Below are positions 1 through 9,254 of a stretch of DNA of 64,000 bases, piece by piece. The notes under the pieces were generated by a model that made no database searches, was not told the origin of the DNA, and saw nothing but the letters and a program-made list of their open reading frames with translations. Position 1 is the first letter of the stretch. Each line of letters opens with the position of its first letter. Source of the DNA: Bacillus sp. KH172YL63 (GTDB lineage Bacteria; Bacillota; Bacilli; Bacillales; Bacillaceae_B); contig NZ_AP022842.1 in the NCBI RefSeq assembly GCF_011398925.1, forward strand, positions 3,842,001-3,906,000, in the 5' to 3' direction. Made by a program: the position numbers and the translations under genes.

Positions 1-36
1 TTATGCTCCCGACAATTCAATGGGCATGATTTTTCA

Positions 37-483
37 TTACTCAGCTACGTTAAGCCATTGACCGTCAGGACCAATTGTTATGTGAGGGATATTGTTTGTA
101 CTAAATATCTTATAAAGATCAATGTTCTTCTTATTTATATTTTTTAAATGTTGAGCTACATCAAAGCCTGAATAAACGAGAAAATCAATTGATGTAGAGC
201 GTAAATAGAACTCGTAGATATATCGTTTTTTACTAACCTTTATATACCCTACAAATCCTCTGGTTCTTGGAGAAATCCTTACTAAAGGAAACGTAATCGT
301 ATGTATTTGAATAAAATCATTATCTAGCAGATATAATAATTCTTCTTCCCACTCAGGAATAATTGCATAAATATAACAGTCTCCCTTATAAATGCTTTTG
401 ATTACATCAATAAATTCCTGTTCAGCAATTCCCTCATCCAATAAAATCTCCTTTACCTTTAGAGCGCTTTTCAACAAATCCAC
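37..483 (-). CDS. Hypothetical protein, 148 aa
   Basis: I do not recognise this family. The product is a small soluble protein with no signal peptide or membrane segment. It mixes hydrophobic beta-like stretches (YIYAIIPEW, IHTITFPLVRI, KRYIYEFYLRS) with a charged N-terminal helix, so a small alpha/beta fold is likely. The longest frame starts at a GTG, but the AAAGGGG Shine-Dalgarno sequence lies so close to it that a TTG codon three or four positions later is about as likely. It lies downstream of the polymer locus on the same strand and is separated from it by about 360 bp with a hairpin, so it is probably not part of that operon. Base use is AT-rich. The reading frame is well supported; the function is not. 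Confidence 0.6.
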   Translation of the reverse strand: MDLLKSALKVKEILLDEGIAEQEFIDVIKSIYKGDCYIYAIIPEWEEELLYLLDNDFIQIHTITFPLVRISPRTRGFVGYIKVSKKRYIYEFYLRSTSIDFLVYSGFDVAQHLKNINKKNIDLYKIFSTNNIPHITIGPDGQWLNVAE

Positions 484-840
484 CCCTTTGGCCCATAATA
501 AAATTAAAATTCGGGTGTTTCCATATTCAACAATCCATCCATTAATGGAATATAACCTTTCTTTGTCTATCCTTATTTTACCACAGGGCAGGTTGCTGAT
601 TTAACAGTTATGATTTGTTTTGACAGACAACTGCGAGGCAATTGACAATCATTTGGCACCTTTTTGCGCGGGCAATAGCTGTTGTCCGGAACAAACACCT
701 TGTTAAAAGGTTAATGCTTTATATACCTTGACATAACAAGAAACTGACCTATGCCAATTCATAGGTCAGTTTTATTTCAATATACAAAAGCACCAAAAAA
801 GGAACCCACTAATATCTAAGCAGTGCCGCCTTTTTATCGT
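484..840. other. Intergenic region with one hairpin
   Basis: No coding frame with a convincing ribosome-binding site was found in this stretch. Its only clear structure is the inverted repeat at 743-770, listed separately. The rest is AT-rich and unremarkable. Confidence 0.5.
743..770. terminator. Terminator-like hairpin after the flippase gene
   Basis: An 11-bp perfect stem (ACTGACCTATG paired with CATAGGTCAGT) encloses a 6-nt loop. T-rich tracts follow on either strand, so it could act in both directions. It lies about 70 bp beyond the stop of the flippase gene. Confidence 0.6.
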
Positions 841-2301
841 TTACACTTTTTTCTTTTTTAATGAGCCTTTTAGTTCCACAAGATATGCTTTATCGAAAGT
901 AAATACTAACGCACCGTAAATAATAACCCCAAGCAGAATCAATATACTTAAAGGTATAATTAATGTAGGAAAGTGAATGAATGAAAGTAGTAGATACCCC
1001 GCATAAACAATCACGGCCATAGATACGCTGAAAAATGCAGGCTTTGAAAGACCGCGGAAGTACTCTCTCCCGTCTAAACCTATTACGTGGTGAAGTAAGA
1101 TTCTTCCTAATAAAAAATTCAGGAGAGCAAGCAATACATATGTGATGGCGACAGCTTCTATTCCCATATTAACCACTAAATAAAAAGCGATTGCATGAAT
1201 TGAAGCCACCCCTAAATCCCATTTAAAACCAATATCAGCTCGACCTTTAGCTAGCAATATTGATCCATTTGGATTCATAAGTACTCTTAAAAGTCCTAAT
1301 GCCGATAATATTTGGACTAAAGGAATGGATGCAGTCCATTTCTCACCAAACATGACTGGAACCAATAAATCGGCTGTACACATTAATCCAAATAAAATAG
1401 GAAATGTTATAACAGCCAACATTTTTGACATGTCTGTAAACCCTTTGCTTAAAGAATCATTACTATTTTGCACCTTCGCGAATAGCGGAAAAGCAACTCT
1501 TGTAATCAAAGGGTTTATTTTGGTAACCGGAACAACAACCAACTGATACGCTATTGTGTAGATCCCCAATGCTTCTGCCCCTAAGAACCGTCCGATTAAT
1601 ATATAGTCAATGTTCGATGAAAAGTAACTCACTGACCTTGACCCCATTTGATAGACCCCAAAGCTAAGGAATCCCTTAACCTCTCCTAATTTAAAATAAA
1701 AACTCGGGCGAAAGGAACTCCACCCCTGAAGGCCATAAAGGATTGATTTAGTCGCATGGAATGCGATTTGACCAATAACAAGTGAATAAACACCAACACC
1801 GGCAAAGGCTAATATAATAGCAAGACAAACCCCTAAAACCACAGAGGTGATTTCAGTCTTTGCAATCCGGTCAAATTCTAAATTCTTTTGCATCAAGTAT
1901 TGAAACTGTTGCCCAAAGGGTATGATACAAAAAATCAGAGCGATCAGATGAATTAACTCAACTAACCTTGGCTCACTGTAAAAATGGGCGACAAGAGGCG
2001 CTGAAAGAAATACAATGATGGCTACACCGATTCCTGTAAATACATTCAACCAATACAGAGTTGACAATTGTTTGTGCGTAGCATTTTGCCTGTGAACTAT
2101 AGCATTCCCTACACCCATATCGGTAAATACTTGGGCGAAAGCAATAATCACTGTCACCATTCCCATAAGTCCAAAATCAGATTTAGCCAACAATCGGCCA
2201 AGAATAACATATTGTAATAATTGCATTCCGGTATTGATGATTGTTGCTGATCCAGTCCATTTCATGCCACCTATTAACTGCTTCATCAAAGAAGACAACA
2301 T
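841..2301 (-). CDS. tuaB: TuaB-like polysaccharide flippase (MOP/PST family)
   Basis: This is a 486-residue polytopic membrane protein of the polysaccharide transporter (Wzx-like) family, expected to flip lipid-linked repeat units of the wall polymer across the membrane. About 12-14 hydrophobic helices are visible. The N-terminal segment (GSATIINTGMQLLQYVILGR, GLMGMVTVIIAFAQVFTDMG) is typical of the family. The length is close to that of Bacillus subtilis TuaB (about 480 residues). It is the last gene of the locus and lies just after a terminator behind the tagO-like gene, so it may have its own promoter or depend on read-through. The ribosome-binding site GTAGGGA is weak. The assignment as the teichuronic-acid exporter rests on the neighbouring tua-type genes. 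Confidence 0.8.
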   Translation of the reverse strand: MLSSLMKQLIGGMKWTGSATIINTGMQLLQYVILGRLLAKSDFGLMGMVTVIIAFAQVFTDMGVGNAIVHRQNATHKQLSTLYWLNVFTGIGVAIIVFLSAPLVAHFYSEPRLVELIHLIALIFCIIPFGQQFQYLMQKNLEFDRIAKTEITSVVLGVCLAIILAFAGVGVYSLVIGQIAFHATKSILYGLQGWSSFRPSFYFKLGEVKGFLSFGVYQMGSRSVSYFSSNIDYILIGRFLGAEALGIYTIAYQLVVVPVTKINPLITRVAFPLFAKVQNSNDSLSKGFTDMSKMLAVITFPILFGLMCTADLLVPVMFGEKWTASIPLVQILSALGLLRVLMNPNGSILLAKGRADIGFKWDLGVASIHAIAFYLVVNMGIEAVAITYVLLALLNFLLGRILLHHVIGLDGREYFRGLSKPAFFSVSMAVIVYAGYLLLSFIHFPTLIIPLSILILLGVIIYGALVFTFDKAYLVELKGSLKKKKV

Positions 2302-2357
2302 GTTCCCTACTTTCTAATTCAAATTCCAAAATAATTTGGTTCAGTGTTCAAATAAAT

Positions 2358-2394
2358 AAACAGCCGTTTATGACCCTATCATAAACGGCTGTTT
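2358..2394 (-). terminator. Rho-independent terminator after the tagO-like gene
   Basis: A 16-bp perfect stem (2358-2373 with 2379-2394) and a 5-nt loop lie about 10 bp beyond the tagO-like stop. On the minus strand they are followed by TTTATTTATTTG. It separates the transferase gene from the flippase gene. Confidence 0.85.
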
Positions 2395-2402
2395 GGCTTA
2401 GA

Positions 2403-3461
2403 TTATTGTCGTCCGGAAACTTTTCTGTAGAACTTAATGAAAGGTCGATACTGTTCGTTAACTAGCCCTACAGATTCAACAATGAAATGAGTAATTAGAA
2501 ACAAACCGACAATAATAAGTAAGGAGCCCCATAAAGTAACTGATGATAACATGATCGCACTCACACTAAATAATATCCCAAGTGCGTATATAGCCAATAC
2601 CGTATTTCTATGTGACAAGCCCATGGCCAATATACGATGATGGAGATGTGATTTATCAGGTGCTGATATAGGCCTTTTATTTATGATCCGTCTTATTATC
2701 GCAAAGGTCGTGTCAAATATTGGTACTCCCAAGATGATGATGGGTATAATAAAACTGAAAAGTGTCACACTCTTATATAAACCAAGTAAGGATAAAATTG
2801 AAATAGAGTATCCCAAAAAGAGTGCTCCTGTATCCCCCATAAATATTTTTGCGGGGTGAAAATTATAAAAAAGAAAGCCCAGAGTACTTCCCAAGATGAT
2901 AATCGATAACAAGAGAATTAAATCTTTACCGGCCAGTCCGGCCATGATAGCTATCGTAGCAATACCGATTGAGGATATTCCAGCAGCCAGACCATCTAAC
3001 CCATCAATAAGGTTAATGGCATTGGTAATACCAACAATCCATAAAACCGTTATTGGAAACGACATCCATCCAAGATAAAACTTCTCTACAATGAACGGAA
3101 TGCTGATAAAGTCAATTGTTAATCCTGTACTTACGATGATCAATGCTACAACAATCTGGCCTGCGAACTTAACTTTGGCAGAAAGTTCATATTTATCATC
3201 AAGTATTCCCAATAATGTTATTAGGATACCACCCACAGTTATTGCGGTTACTTTTTCATTATAAAGCCCACTGACATAGTAACCAACAGCAACTCCTATA
3301 AAAATGGCGAGACCTCCCAAACGAGGCATAACTTTTTCATGTACTTTTCGATGATTTGGCTTATCTGTTGCACCAATTTTAATTGCCAGCTTTATAACGA
3401 GCGGAGTCGTAATCAGGACCGTAATCAGAGAGGCTAAAAAAGCTAAAATAACTTTGTCCAC
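2403..3461 (-). CDS. tagO: TagO/WecA-like undecaprenyl-phosphate sugar-1-phosphate transferase
   Basis: This 352-residue protein of the MraY/WecA family is predicted to transfer a HexNAc-1-phosphate to undecaprenyl phosphate, the first membrane step of wall-polymer synthesis. About 10-11 transmembrane helices are visible. Family signatures are present: DKPNHRKVHEKVMPRLGG near residue 35, NAINLIDGLDGLAAG near residue 147, the metal-binding FMGDTGALFLG near residue 209, and a late loop containing DKSHLHHRI. The start is a GTG behind AAGGGG with 8-nt spacing. No TuaA-type (PssY/WcaJ-like) initiating transferase is visible in the locus, so this enzyme may serve as the initiator. A housekeeping tagO may exist elsewhere, and the symbol means similarity only. 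Confidence 0.85.
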   Translation of the reverse strand: MDKVILAFLASLITVLITTPLVIKLAIKIGATDKPNHRKVHEKVMPRLGGLAIFIGVAVGYYVSGLYNEKVTAITVGGILITLLGILDDKYELSAKVKFAGQIVVALIIVSTGLTIDFISIPFIVEKFYLGWMSFPITVLWIVGITNAINLIDGLDGLAAGISSIGIATIAIMAGLAGKDLILLLSIIILGSTLGFLFYNFHPAKIFMGDTGALFLGYSISILSLLGLYKSVTLFSFIIPIIILGVPIFDTTFAIIRRIINKRPISAPDKSHLHHRILAMGLSHRNTVLAIYALGILFSVSAIMLSSVTLWGSLLIIVGLFLITHFIVESVGLVNEQYRPFIKFYRKVSGRQ

Positions 3462-3831
3462 AATTATATCCCCTTAATATTCAAGTTACAGTATTAGTTT
3501 GCATCAAATATCTACATAATTCCCTAGCAATAAGTGGACATTCGACAAACTTTTTGCATACTGTTTCTTTCAATATAGCATTCTTCTAAATTTTTTCATC
3601 ATAAAACATCATCATCGTATCATAATAATGAACATGTGCCAACACATTTCTAAATTATTTTGGTGGATGTTTCTTAATATCCCGCAAAAAACTACAGAGA
3701 ATGACACGGAGAAGTACCTAGACCATCATTAATTATTTACCCGATTGGAACTACAGAAAAACCACTGCGCCAAGCTCGAAAAACAATGAGACTTGTCGAA
3801 TTTGCACGCTACAGGGCCAGAAATTTTTGTA
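3462..3831. other. Intergenic region between tuaG-like and tagO-like genes
   Basis: No gene was found in these 370 bp. The stretch must hold the end of the tuaG transcript and the promoter of the tagO-like gene, but I could identify neither a convincing terminator hairpin nor a clean -35/-10 pair. Confidence 0.4.
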
Positions 3832-4590
3832 TTATAATCTTTTCTTCATTGCAAAGAATGCATAATTCAGAAAACACCAAATCGAATAGGGTAGGCTTAG
3901 TTTTTCAATTTTTCTGTAAACCTGCCAGTTCCTTTTTGCCGCCTTTACTTTATTACTTGATATCGACCCTTTTACTACCCTATATTTTGAAAGCGTCTCT
4001 TTTAAACCATAGGCTTTGAATCCTTTTTTCAGGATGGACAGCTCAAACGCGTAGTCTTGTCGAGTACGAATATTTGGCATTTCAACACTTCCAGTTTTTT
4101 CAACATTGATCATAACTGTCAAAAAGCCAATGATTGTATTTTTTAATAAACCATGGTAATCAATCTCCTCAGGGATTTCAATGATTTTTCCTGTATCTTT
4201 ACCAGATTGATCCATGATTGAGTATTGAGTGAAAGTGAAAGCGTAATGATTATCTTCCATGAATTGGATTTGTTTCTCTAACTTTTTGGGAAGCCATTGA
4301 TCATCAGCATCCAAAAATGCTATATATGGTCCTTTTGCTTTTTTCATGGCCGTATTACGTGCCACTGCGGCACCGCTATTACTTTCTAGAAAGAACACTT
4401 TGATTCTTTCGTCCGAATCGACCTCTTGATTAAGGATATCCCTTGTACGATCAGTTGAACAATCATCCACAATGATTAATTCCCAATTTTGATGAGTTTG
4501 GTTTTTGACTGAATCGATAGTTCCTTTGATATACGCCTCTGAGTTATATGTTGGCGTTATGATTGATACAAAAGGCTGTTTTTCTTGCAT
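3832..4590 (-). CDS. tuaG: TuaG-like family 2 glycosyltransferase
   Basis: This is a 252-residue cytoplasmic GT-A fold (GT2) enzyme. The N-terminal VSIITPTYNSEAYIKGTI is the nucleotide-sugar-binding start of GT2 enzymes. VDDCSTD follows near residue 42 and the metal-binding DADDQW (DxD motif) near residue 95. The length equals that of B. subtilis TuaG (recalled). It would add one sugar of the teichuronic-type repeat unit. The ribosome-binding site is GAGGTG. A hairpin separates it from tuaF upstream, so it may be transcribed at a lower level than the preceding genes. Confidence 0.85.
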   Translation of the reverse strand: MQEKQPFVSIITPTYNSEAYIKGTIDSVKNQTHQNWELIIVDDCSTDRTRDILNQEVDSDERIKVFFLESNSGAAVARNTAMKKAKGPYIAFLDADDQWLPKKLEKQIQFMEDNHYAFTFTQYSIMDQSGKDTGKIIEIPEEIDYHGLLKNTIIGFLTVMINVEKTGSVEMPNIRTRQDYAFELSILKKGFKAYGLKETLSKYRVVKGSISSNKVKAAKRNWQVYRKIEKLSLPYSIWCFLNYAFFAMKKRL

Positions 4591-4616
4591 GATTACGTCA
4601 CCTCATTTACAAAAAT

Positions 4617-4640
4617 AAAGCTGGCAGAAGCGCCAGCTTT
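4617..4640 (-). terminator. Hairpin between tuaF and tuaG
   Basis: A 9-bp perfect stem (AAAGCTGGC paired with GCCAGCTTT) with a 6-nt loop is followed on the minus strand by TATTTTTG. It lies 14 bp after the tuaF stop and before tuaG, so it could attenuate the downstream gene. Confidence 0.65.
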
Positions 4641-4653
4641 CACCAGATATATT

Positions 4654-5358
4654 CTAGTTTCGGAAAACTTCAGGAACTAATAGTAAAAAAGCACTTAGCA
4701 TTAGGCCGATTATGACACCAAATACTGTTTTCTTAAATGGATTTTGTTTTTGAGTGGTCATATTGGACGATTTTTCATCCAGAAGTGTGACTGGCTCCAT
4801 CACTTCCGCTTCCCTGGCGTTATATAAATCTTGTCGAAGATCATATAAGAACTCTTTTTGTTCAATCTCTTCTTCATTACTGACATTAGTCTCTTGCAAA
4901 TCTTCTACGGTCTCGTCAACTATGTTTGTCCATTCTTTGTACCTGCCACTACTTAAAGACAAAAATGCATCTACAATGCCTTGAAGGGACTTTTTCACAG
5001 TTTCTTTATCATTACCTGTTAATGAAATGACTAATAGCTCATCATATACATTCTCTAAAGTCATATTTTGTTTTAAATCTTCGACTTCAACATCTAATGC
5101 ATTCTCATCAATGACTTTGTTTAAAAAAGCAGAACTACTCACTAAATTTTTCACGCTATTAGGGTGGTTTAATTGAGGGTCATTGAATTGCCCTAAGCTT
5201 ATTGTTACATCAGCAAATTGTACGCCTTTATTCATTTCAGTACTATTATTGCCCCCAGCTAAAACAAAAGAAAGTACACCTGTAAAAACGGGGATTAAAA
5301 GCAGAAATACAGCAAATTTCTTAAAACGAGTAATAATATTGGATAATGTTTGTTTCAT
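4654..5358 (-). CDS. tuaF: TuaF-like chain-length (Wzz-type) membrane protein
   Basis: This 234-residue protein has one transmembrane helix at each end (about 16-36 and 211-229) and a large extracellular, coiled-coil-prone middle. That is the topology of Wzz-like polysaccharide co-polymerases. It is close in length to B. subtilis TuaF. Its start codon lies one base after the tuaC stop (TGATATG), implying translational coupling. The likely role is control of polymer length or assembly together with TuaE. Confidence 0.75.
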   Translation of the reverse strand: MKQTLSNIITRFKKFAVFLLLIPVFTGVLSFVLAGGNNSTEMNKGVQFADVTISLGQFNDPQLNHPNSVKNLVSSSAFLNKVIDENALDVEVEDLKQNMTLENVYDELLVISLTGNDKETVKKSLQGIVDAFLSLSSGRYKEWTNIVDETVEDLQETNVSNEEEIEQKEFLYDLRQDLYNAREAEVMEPVTLLDEKSSNMTTQKQNPFKKTVFGVIIGLMLSAFLLLVPEVFRN

Positions 5359-5359
5359 A

Positions 5360-6559
5360 TCATATCACCTTTACGTTTGGTAGTCCTTCATAGACATTAA
5401 TTATTTCACTAACATTCTTTTTCCAAGTGAATTGATCATTTACTTTATTTACCGCTCTCATTCCCATTTGTGTTCTGATAGCAGGATTCTCAATGAGGTA
5501 TTCAAATGCTTCTGTAAGTGTATCTGTTTCTTTAGAAGGAACAAGTAATCCTTCCTCGTTCACGGTAATGATTTCTTCAACGCCTTCCCCAATACACCCT
5601 ATTACAGCATTTCCACTTGCCATTGCTTCAATATAGACCACACCAAATGCTTCATTCCAACTTGGCAGTGAGAATACTTCACTCTCTTCCATAAGCTCCT
5701 TCACCACTTCTGGCTTAACCGCTCCCAAGAATTCCACATTCCCCTCCAAGTCCAACTCTTTGGTTAACTGAGTTAAAGCATCTCTTTCTGGGCCATCTCC
5801 AGCAATAATATAATGAAAATTTCGGTGTCCCAGTTTACTTAATGCTCTAAGATTGAACTCTATTCCCTTTCTCACAACTAAATGACATACACTAAGTATT
5901 CTTGTTTTACCAGGAGGGAAATATGTCTTAGCGTTCTCACATCTTTCCAGAAACAACTCATTGATTCCGTTGTGAATCACCTTAATTTTCTCATCAGGTA
6001 CTTGTAAATGGGTTTGATTGATTTTATTTAAACGTTCACTCACGAGAATGACTTTTGCAGCCTGATTCATCGTATTCTCTATGAGTGACTTTGCTTTATC
6101 GTTTAAATGAATTGATTTAAAAAAGTCTTCCCCATGGATTGTTACCACATAAGGTACTCCTAAATCCTTAGAGACTAGATTAGCCGCTACTCCATCTGGC
6201 AAGGCGACGTGAGCGTGTATAACGTCGAAGTCGAAATCTTGTTTCACTTCATTAACTAAATGTTTAATTCCTTTATACATATGGTCCCCATTACGTTCAA
6301 AGAGGATATTCCTAGGAAGTGATAAATATCTGGGATGATAAATTTTAACCCCGTCTCTAACGTCTGTCTTCGGGATTTCTGAGAATTCCCTCCACTTCTC
6401 ATTCAATAAATTTATTGGAAATGGTGTGGATTTAATAGGTGAAATAACTCTTACTTCACAGCCCTGTCTGATTAGTTCTTTAACTTGTTCATGTACAAAC
6501 GTCCCATATACAGGGTGTGTAGAAGATGGATACATGTGAGAAATAATCAATACTTTCAT
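5360..6559 (-). CDS. tuaC: TuaC-like family 4 glycosyltransferase
   Basis: This 399-residue GT-B enzyme has an N-terminal VLIISHMYPSSTHPVYGTFVH region typical of TuaC, followed by VIHAHVALPDGVAA. The C-terminal donor-binding part contains NEAFGVVYIEAMASGNAVIG, the EX7E region of GT4 retaining glycosyltransferases. It should add a sugar to the lipid-linked polymer unit at the cytoplasmic face of the membrane. It lies directly downstream of tuaE and is coupled to tuaF. Confidence 0.85.
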   Translation of the reverse strand: MKVLIISHMYPSSTHPVYGTFVHEQVKELIRQGCEVRVISPIKSTPFPINLLNEKWREFSEIPKTDVRDGVKIYHPRYLSLPRNILFERNGDHMYKGIKHLVNEVKQDFDFDVIHAHVALPDGVAANLVSKDLGVPYVVTIHGEDFFKSIHLNDKAKSLIENTMNQAAKVILVSERLNKINQTHLQVPDEKIKVIHNGINELFLERCENAKTYFPPGKTRILSVCHLVVRKGIEFNLRALSKLGHRNFHYIIAGDGPERDALTQLTKELDLEGNVEFLGAVKPEVVKELMEESEVFSLPSWNEAFGVVYIEAMASGNAVIGCIGEGVEEIITVNEEGLLVPSKETDTLTEAFEYLIENPAIRTQMGMRAVNKVNDQFTWKKNVSEIINVYEGLPNVKVI

Positions 6560-6579
6560 TTAAACATCTCCTATCTGGC

Positions 6580-8031
6580 TTAATAAATACGTGAATGAAC
6601 GGACGAATACTTTCTAGTATAATTCAAAAACCCTACGCTTACGGCAATTAAAACCCAGTGATAGAAAAGATTTGATACAGAGCTTGGGCTAATGGAAGCT
6701 GGGACAAATGTAATCAAAGCAAATAATAAACCCTCTGTGATCATTTTTTCCGAATCATCTGTAGATTTCTTCAAAAAACGATATAAAGACGTAATTAATG
6801 TAGAGAATAAAAGTACATACCCCACAAATATAATAAGCCCGAAATTACTGAATATTTCTAACCACCAATTATGCATAACAAAGATATCTCTTGTGAAGTA
6901 TTGTGAATAATGCTGTAAGTAATATTGAGAATTCCCTGCACCTACACCAAACCCAAAAGTTTCTGCAATAAAATAAAAAGCATTTTTTGTTAAATTAACC
7001 CTAACATCATTAGAACCCATATTAGAAGGGTTAATGCCTTCACCACTAAACTTTTGAGCTATACTTTGAAATTTCTCGGAGAAAAGGAGCATGATGAAAG
7101 ATATTAGTACTCCTCCTGAAATCAACATCCATTTCTTCACAACAGGTTTTGAAAGTAAAAAGATATAAGCCAGGATTCCTATACTTAGTCCTAAAATACT
7201 TCCTCTAGAAGATGTAACAAAAATTAAATATAGGGATAATCCTAAGAAAAGAAGTCCAACTAACTTCACCAATTGATTCTTTGAATACTTAATTAAGGAG
7301 ATAAAGAAAAATGAACTTATCGCTAGAAGCGTTGCATAATCATTTTGATTTACAAATACCGCTGTTGGGATTCCCTGTACATATTCAGCTTGGGTATTGA
7401 TAGTTGAGATGGCAAGATGCTGCTTTGTAAAATGATTCCACAACCCAATACTCACCAAGACTGCAAGCATAAAAATCCAAATGTAAAATAAGTTTAAGTA
7501 TTGTAAGCGGTTCGTAAAATAAATAGTTACTAACGTTACAAGCATGATTCCAATAAATAAAACCATTAAGTATTTTATGCCTTCCGTAATGGACTGCACC
7601 CATATGAGCGATAGAACTCCATATGCGAGCCAAAAATACAAAAAATAAAGAATAAATTTCACTTTTGAATGGTGAAGTGAAATCTCTCCTTTTACTAAAT
7701 GTACTAGGAACACTGCAAATGAAAGTAAAAAGAAAAACCTATATGGGAATAAACTGAATGGACCGAGACTTACTGACAATACTCCTGAATTTAAAAAAGC
7801 AGTAGCAATGAATAAATACAAAAATATATAGATCCAATCGTACTTGCTGATAATAAAAGCGCCTATGGCTGTAATGAAAACCAATAAAAGCATCATAAAA
7901 ACAAATTTTTTATCAGCAATCGTGTCTGAAAGTAGTTTGAATGCTACGTAAGAAAATACTCCACTTAAGAGTAGCGATAATAAAAGTTGAAGTGATTTAT
8001 GTTCAATTAGTTTATTTTTTAGGGTCTCCAC
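6580..8031 (-). CDS. tuaE: TuaE-like O-antigen ligase/polymerase-type membrane protein
   Basis: This 483-residue polytopic protein has about 12 hydrophobic segments and a larger external loop (about residues 320-385, containing GVGAGNSQYYLQHYS). That matches the Wzy/O-antigen-ligase superfamily. B. subtilis TuaE is of similar size. The probable role is polymerisation of translocated repeat units outside the membrane. Translation starts at GTG behind GGGGGG with good spacing. It lies between tuaH and tuaC in the same direction. Confidence 0.8.
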   Translation of the reverse strand: METLKNKLIEHKSLQLLLSLLLSGVFSYVAFKLLSDTIADKKFVFMMLLLVFITAIGAFIISKYDWIYIFLYLFIATAFLNSGVLSVSLGPFSLFPYRFFFLLSFAVFLVHLVKGEISLHHSKVKFILYFLYFWLAYGVLSLIWVQSITEGIKYLMVLFIGIMLVTLVTIYFTNRLQYLNLFYIWIFMLAVLVSIGLWNHFTKQHLAISTINTQAEYVQGIPTAVFVNQNDYATLLAISSFFFISLIKYSKNQLVKLVGLLFLGLSLYLIFVTSSRGSILGLSIGILAYIFLLSKPVVKKWMLISGGVLISFIMLLFSEKFQSIAQKFSGEGINPSNMGSNDVRVNLTKNAFYFIAETFGFGVGAGNSQYYLQHYSQYFTRDIFVMHNWWLEIFSNFGLIIFVGYVLLFSTLITSLYRFLKKSTDDSEKMITEGLLFALITFVPASISPSSVSNLFYHWVLIAVSVGFLNYTRKYSSVHSRIY

Positions 8032-8071
8032 TGTTTTCCCCCCTTTTTTGCTTAATTAATTAATTGAATGT

Positions 8072-9100
8072 TTATTTTTCAATTTCGTTTAAATATGGCT
8101 TGAAAATGTTTCTTCTGTAGAATCTTTGCCTTGTCTCAATTGGAATTCTCTTTTTTTCTGTAAGGGTTAAATATGGCTCAAAAAACTTTTGAAAGTGAGA
8201 ACCCTCTTTAAAGCAATCAAATATCGGCAAACCAAGGCCTAAATAATCAAAAGTTTTGGTACCATGCTCGATATCTTCATCTCGTATAATACAAAATCCA
8301 ATATCTGCTTTTGATGCTCTGGTTATTGCTTCATGATAGGGCATTCTTGGAATGAATCGAACATACTCTTCCATATCAAGTCTAGATATGATTGGGCGTA
8401 TTTTTTCTTCATTACATCCTATGAACTCTAATACAAACTTTTTATCCTCTTGAATATTGACATCTCTTAATTTCTTCAGTGCTCTCTCTGCTTTTTCTTC
8501 CCCATATTCAACAAATTTCCCCATACAAACATAAGTAGTTACATCATTATCAGGTAGTTCCTTCTGATATTGTGCGATTTCTTCAACATTAATATCATGC
8601 CCATTAATAACTATCGTGAACTTTTCTGTATTCCCTACTACCTCTTTGTGTGATTCTTTCATACCTTCAGTCACAGTCCAGATTTGTTCACTGTATTTAT
8701 ACATTAGTCTTTCCCAAAACTCCGCTCTTTTTATTACTAAATTGCTCGCTTTTGCTTTTGTCCCTCCAAAGCCTCTTTTTAAATTGGCAGACCACGGATC
8801 CCGAATATCGACAATGAATTTTTTCTTTCTTAATATACAAGCCAATAAAATAAAACGCAGATGCCAAAAAGGACCACATGAAACGAATAATTTATCATAA
8901 TCTGCAGTCATTAGGTGCTTAAATACTTGAAAACCCCATAGGATTTTGCTCTTTAAAGCTTTCTCACCAAACGTTTTTTTTGTGATGACTTCGAGATCAT
9001 TCCCTCTATCTTCCAACATTTCTGTCAAAACTCTCGACCTTAGAGAGGCTACCCCGTCCTCATCAAAAAAATAATATGCCACATAGGCTATTTTCGTCAT
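8072..9100 (-). CDS. tuaH: TuaH-like glycosyltransferase
   Basis: This 342-residue GT-B-like enzyme has an N-terminal IAYVAYYFFDEDGVASLRSR region resembling group 1 transferases with an acceptor-binding start, then FIVDIRDPWS near residue 95. The C-terminal part (EDIEHGTKTFDYLGLGLPIF) carries the donor-binding helix. I start it at the ATG at 9100, because AGGTGG lies 6 nt upstream; the longer frame would begin with a TTG inside that ribosome-binding site. It is shorter than B. subtilis TuaH (near 400 residues, recalled), so substrate specificity may differ. It is the first gene after a terminator, so a promoter probably lies at 9101-9160. Confidence 0.7.
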   Translation of the reverse strand: MTKIAYVAYYFFDEDGVASLRSRVLTEMLEDRGNDLEVITKKTFGEKALKSKILWGFQVFKHLMTADYDKLFVSCGPFWHLRFILLACILRKKKFIVDIRDPWSANLKRGFGGTKAKASNLVIKRAEFWERLMYKYSEQIWTVTEGMKESHKEVVGNTEKFTIVINGHDINVEEIAQYQKELPDNDVTTYVCMGKFVEYGEEKAERALKKLRDVNIQEDKKFVLEFIGCNEEKIRPIISRLDMEEYVRFIPRMPYHEAITRASKADIGFCIIRDEDIEHGTKTFDYLGLGLPIFDCFKEGSHFQKFFEPYLTLTEKKRIPIETRQRFYRRNIFKPYLNEIEK

Positions 9101-9161
9101 ACCTTGCCACCTCAAGATTAACTAATAATTTCCGAAAAGATCTTACAACTCCACATAAAAA

Positions 9162-9193
9162 TTTAGGATAGAACAACTTCATTCTATCCTAAA
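9162..9193 (-). terminator. Rho-independent terminator after tuaD
   Basis: A 12-bp perfect stem (TTTAGGATAGAA paired with TTCTATCCTAAA) with an 8-nt loop is followed on the minus strand by five T residues. It ends the gtaB-tuaD unit before tuaH. Confidence 0.8.
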
Positions 9194-9254
9194 GAATATT
9201 AATACGATTAAATTTTACGACAAATTTCTCCAGAAAGGAATAAGTTTTGAGTTT

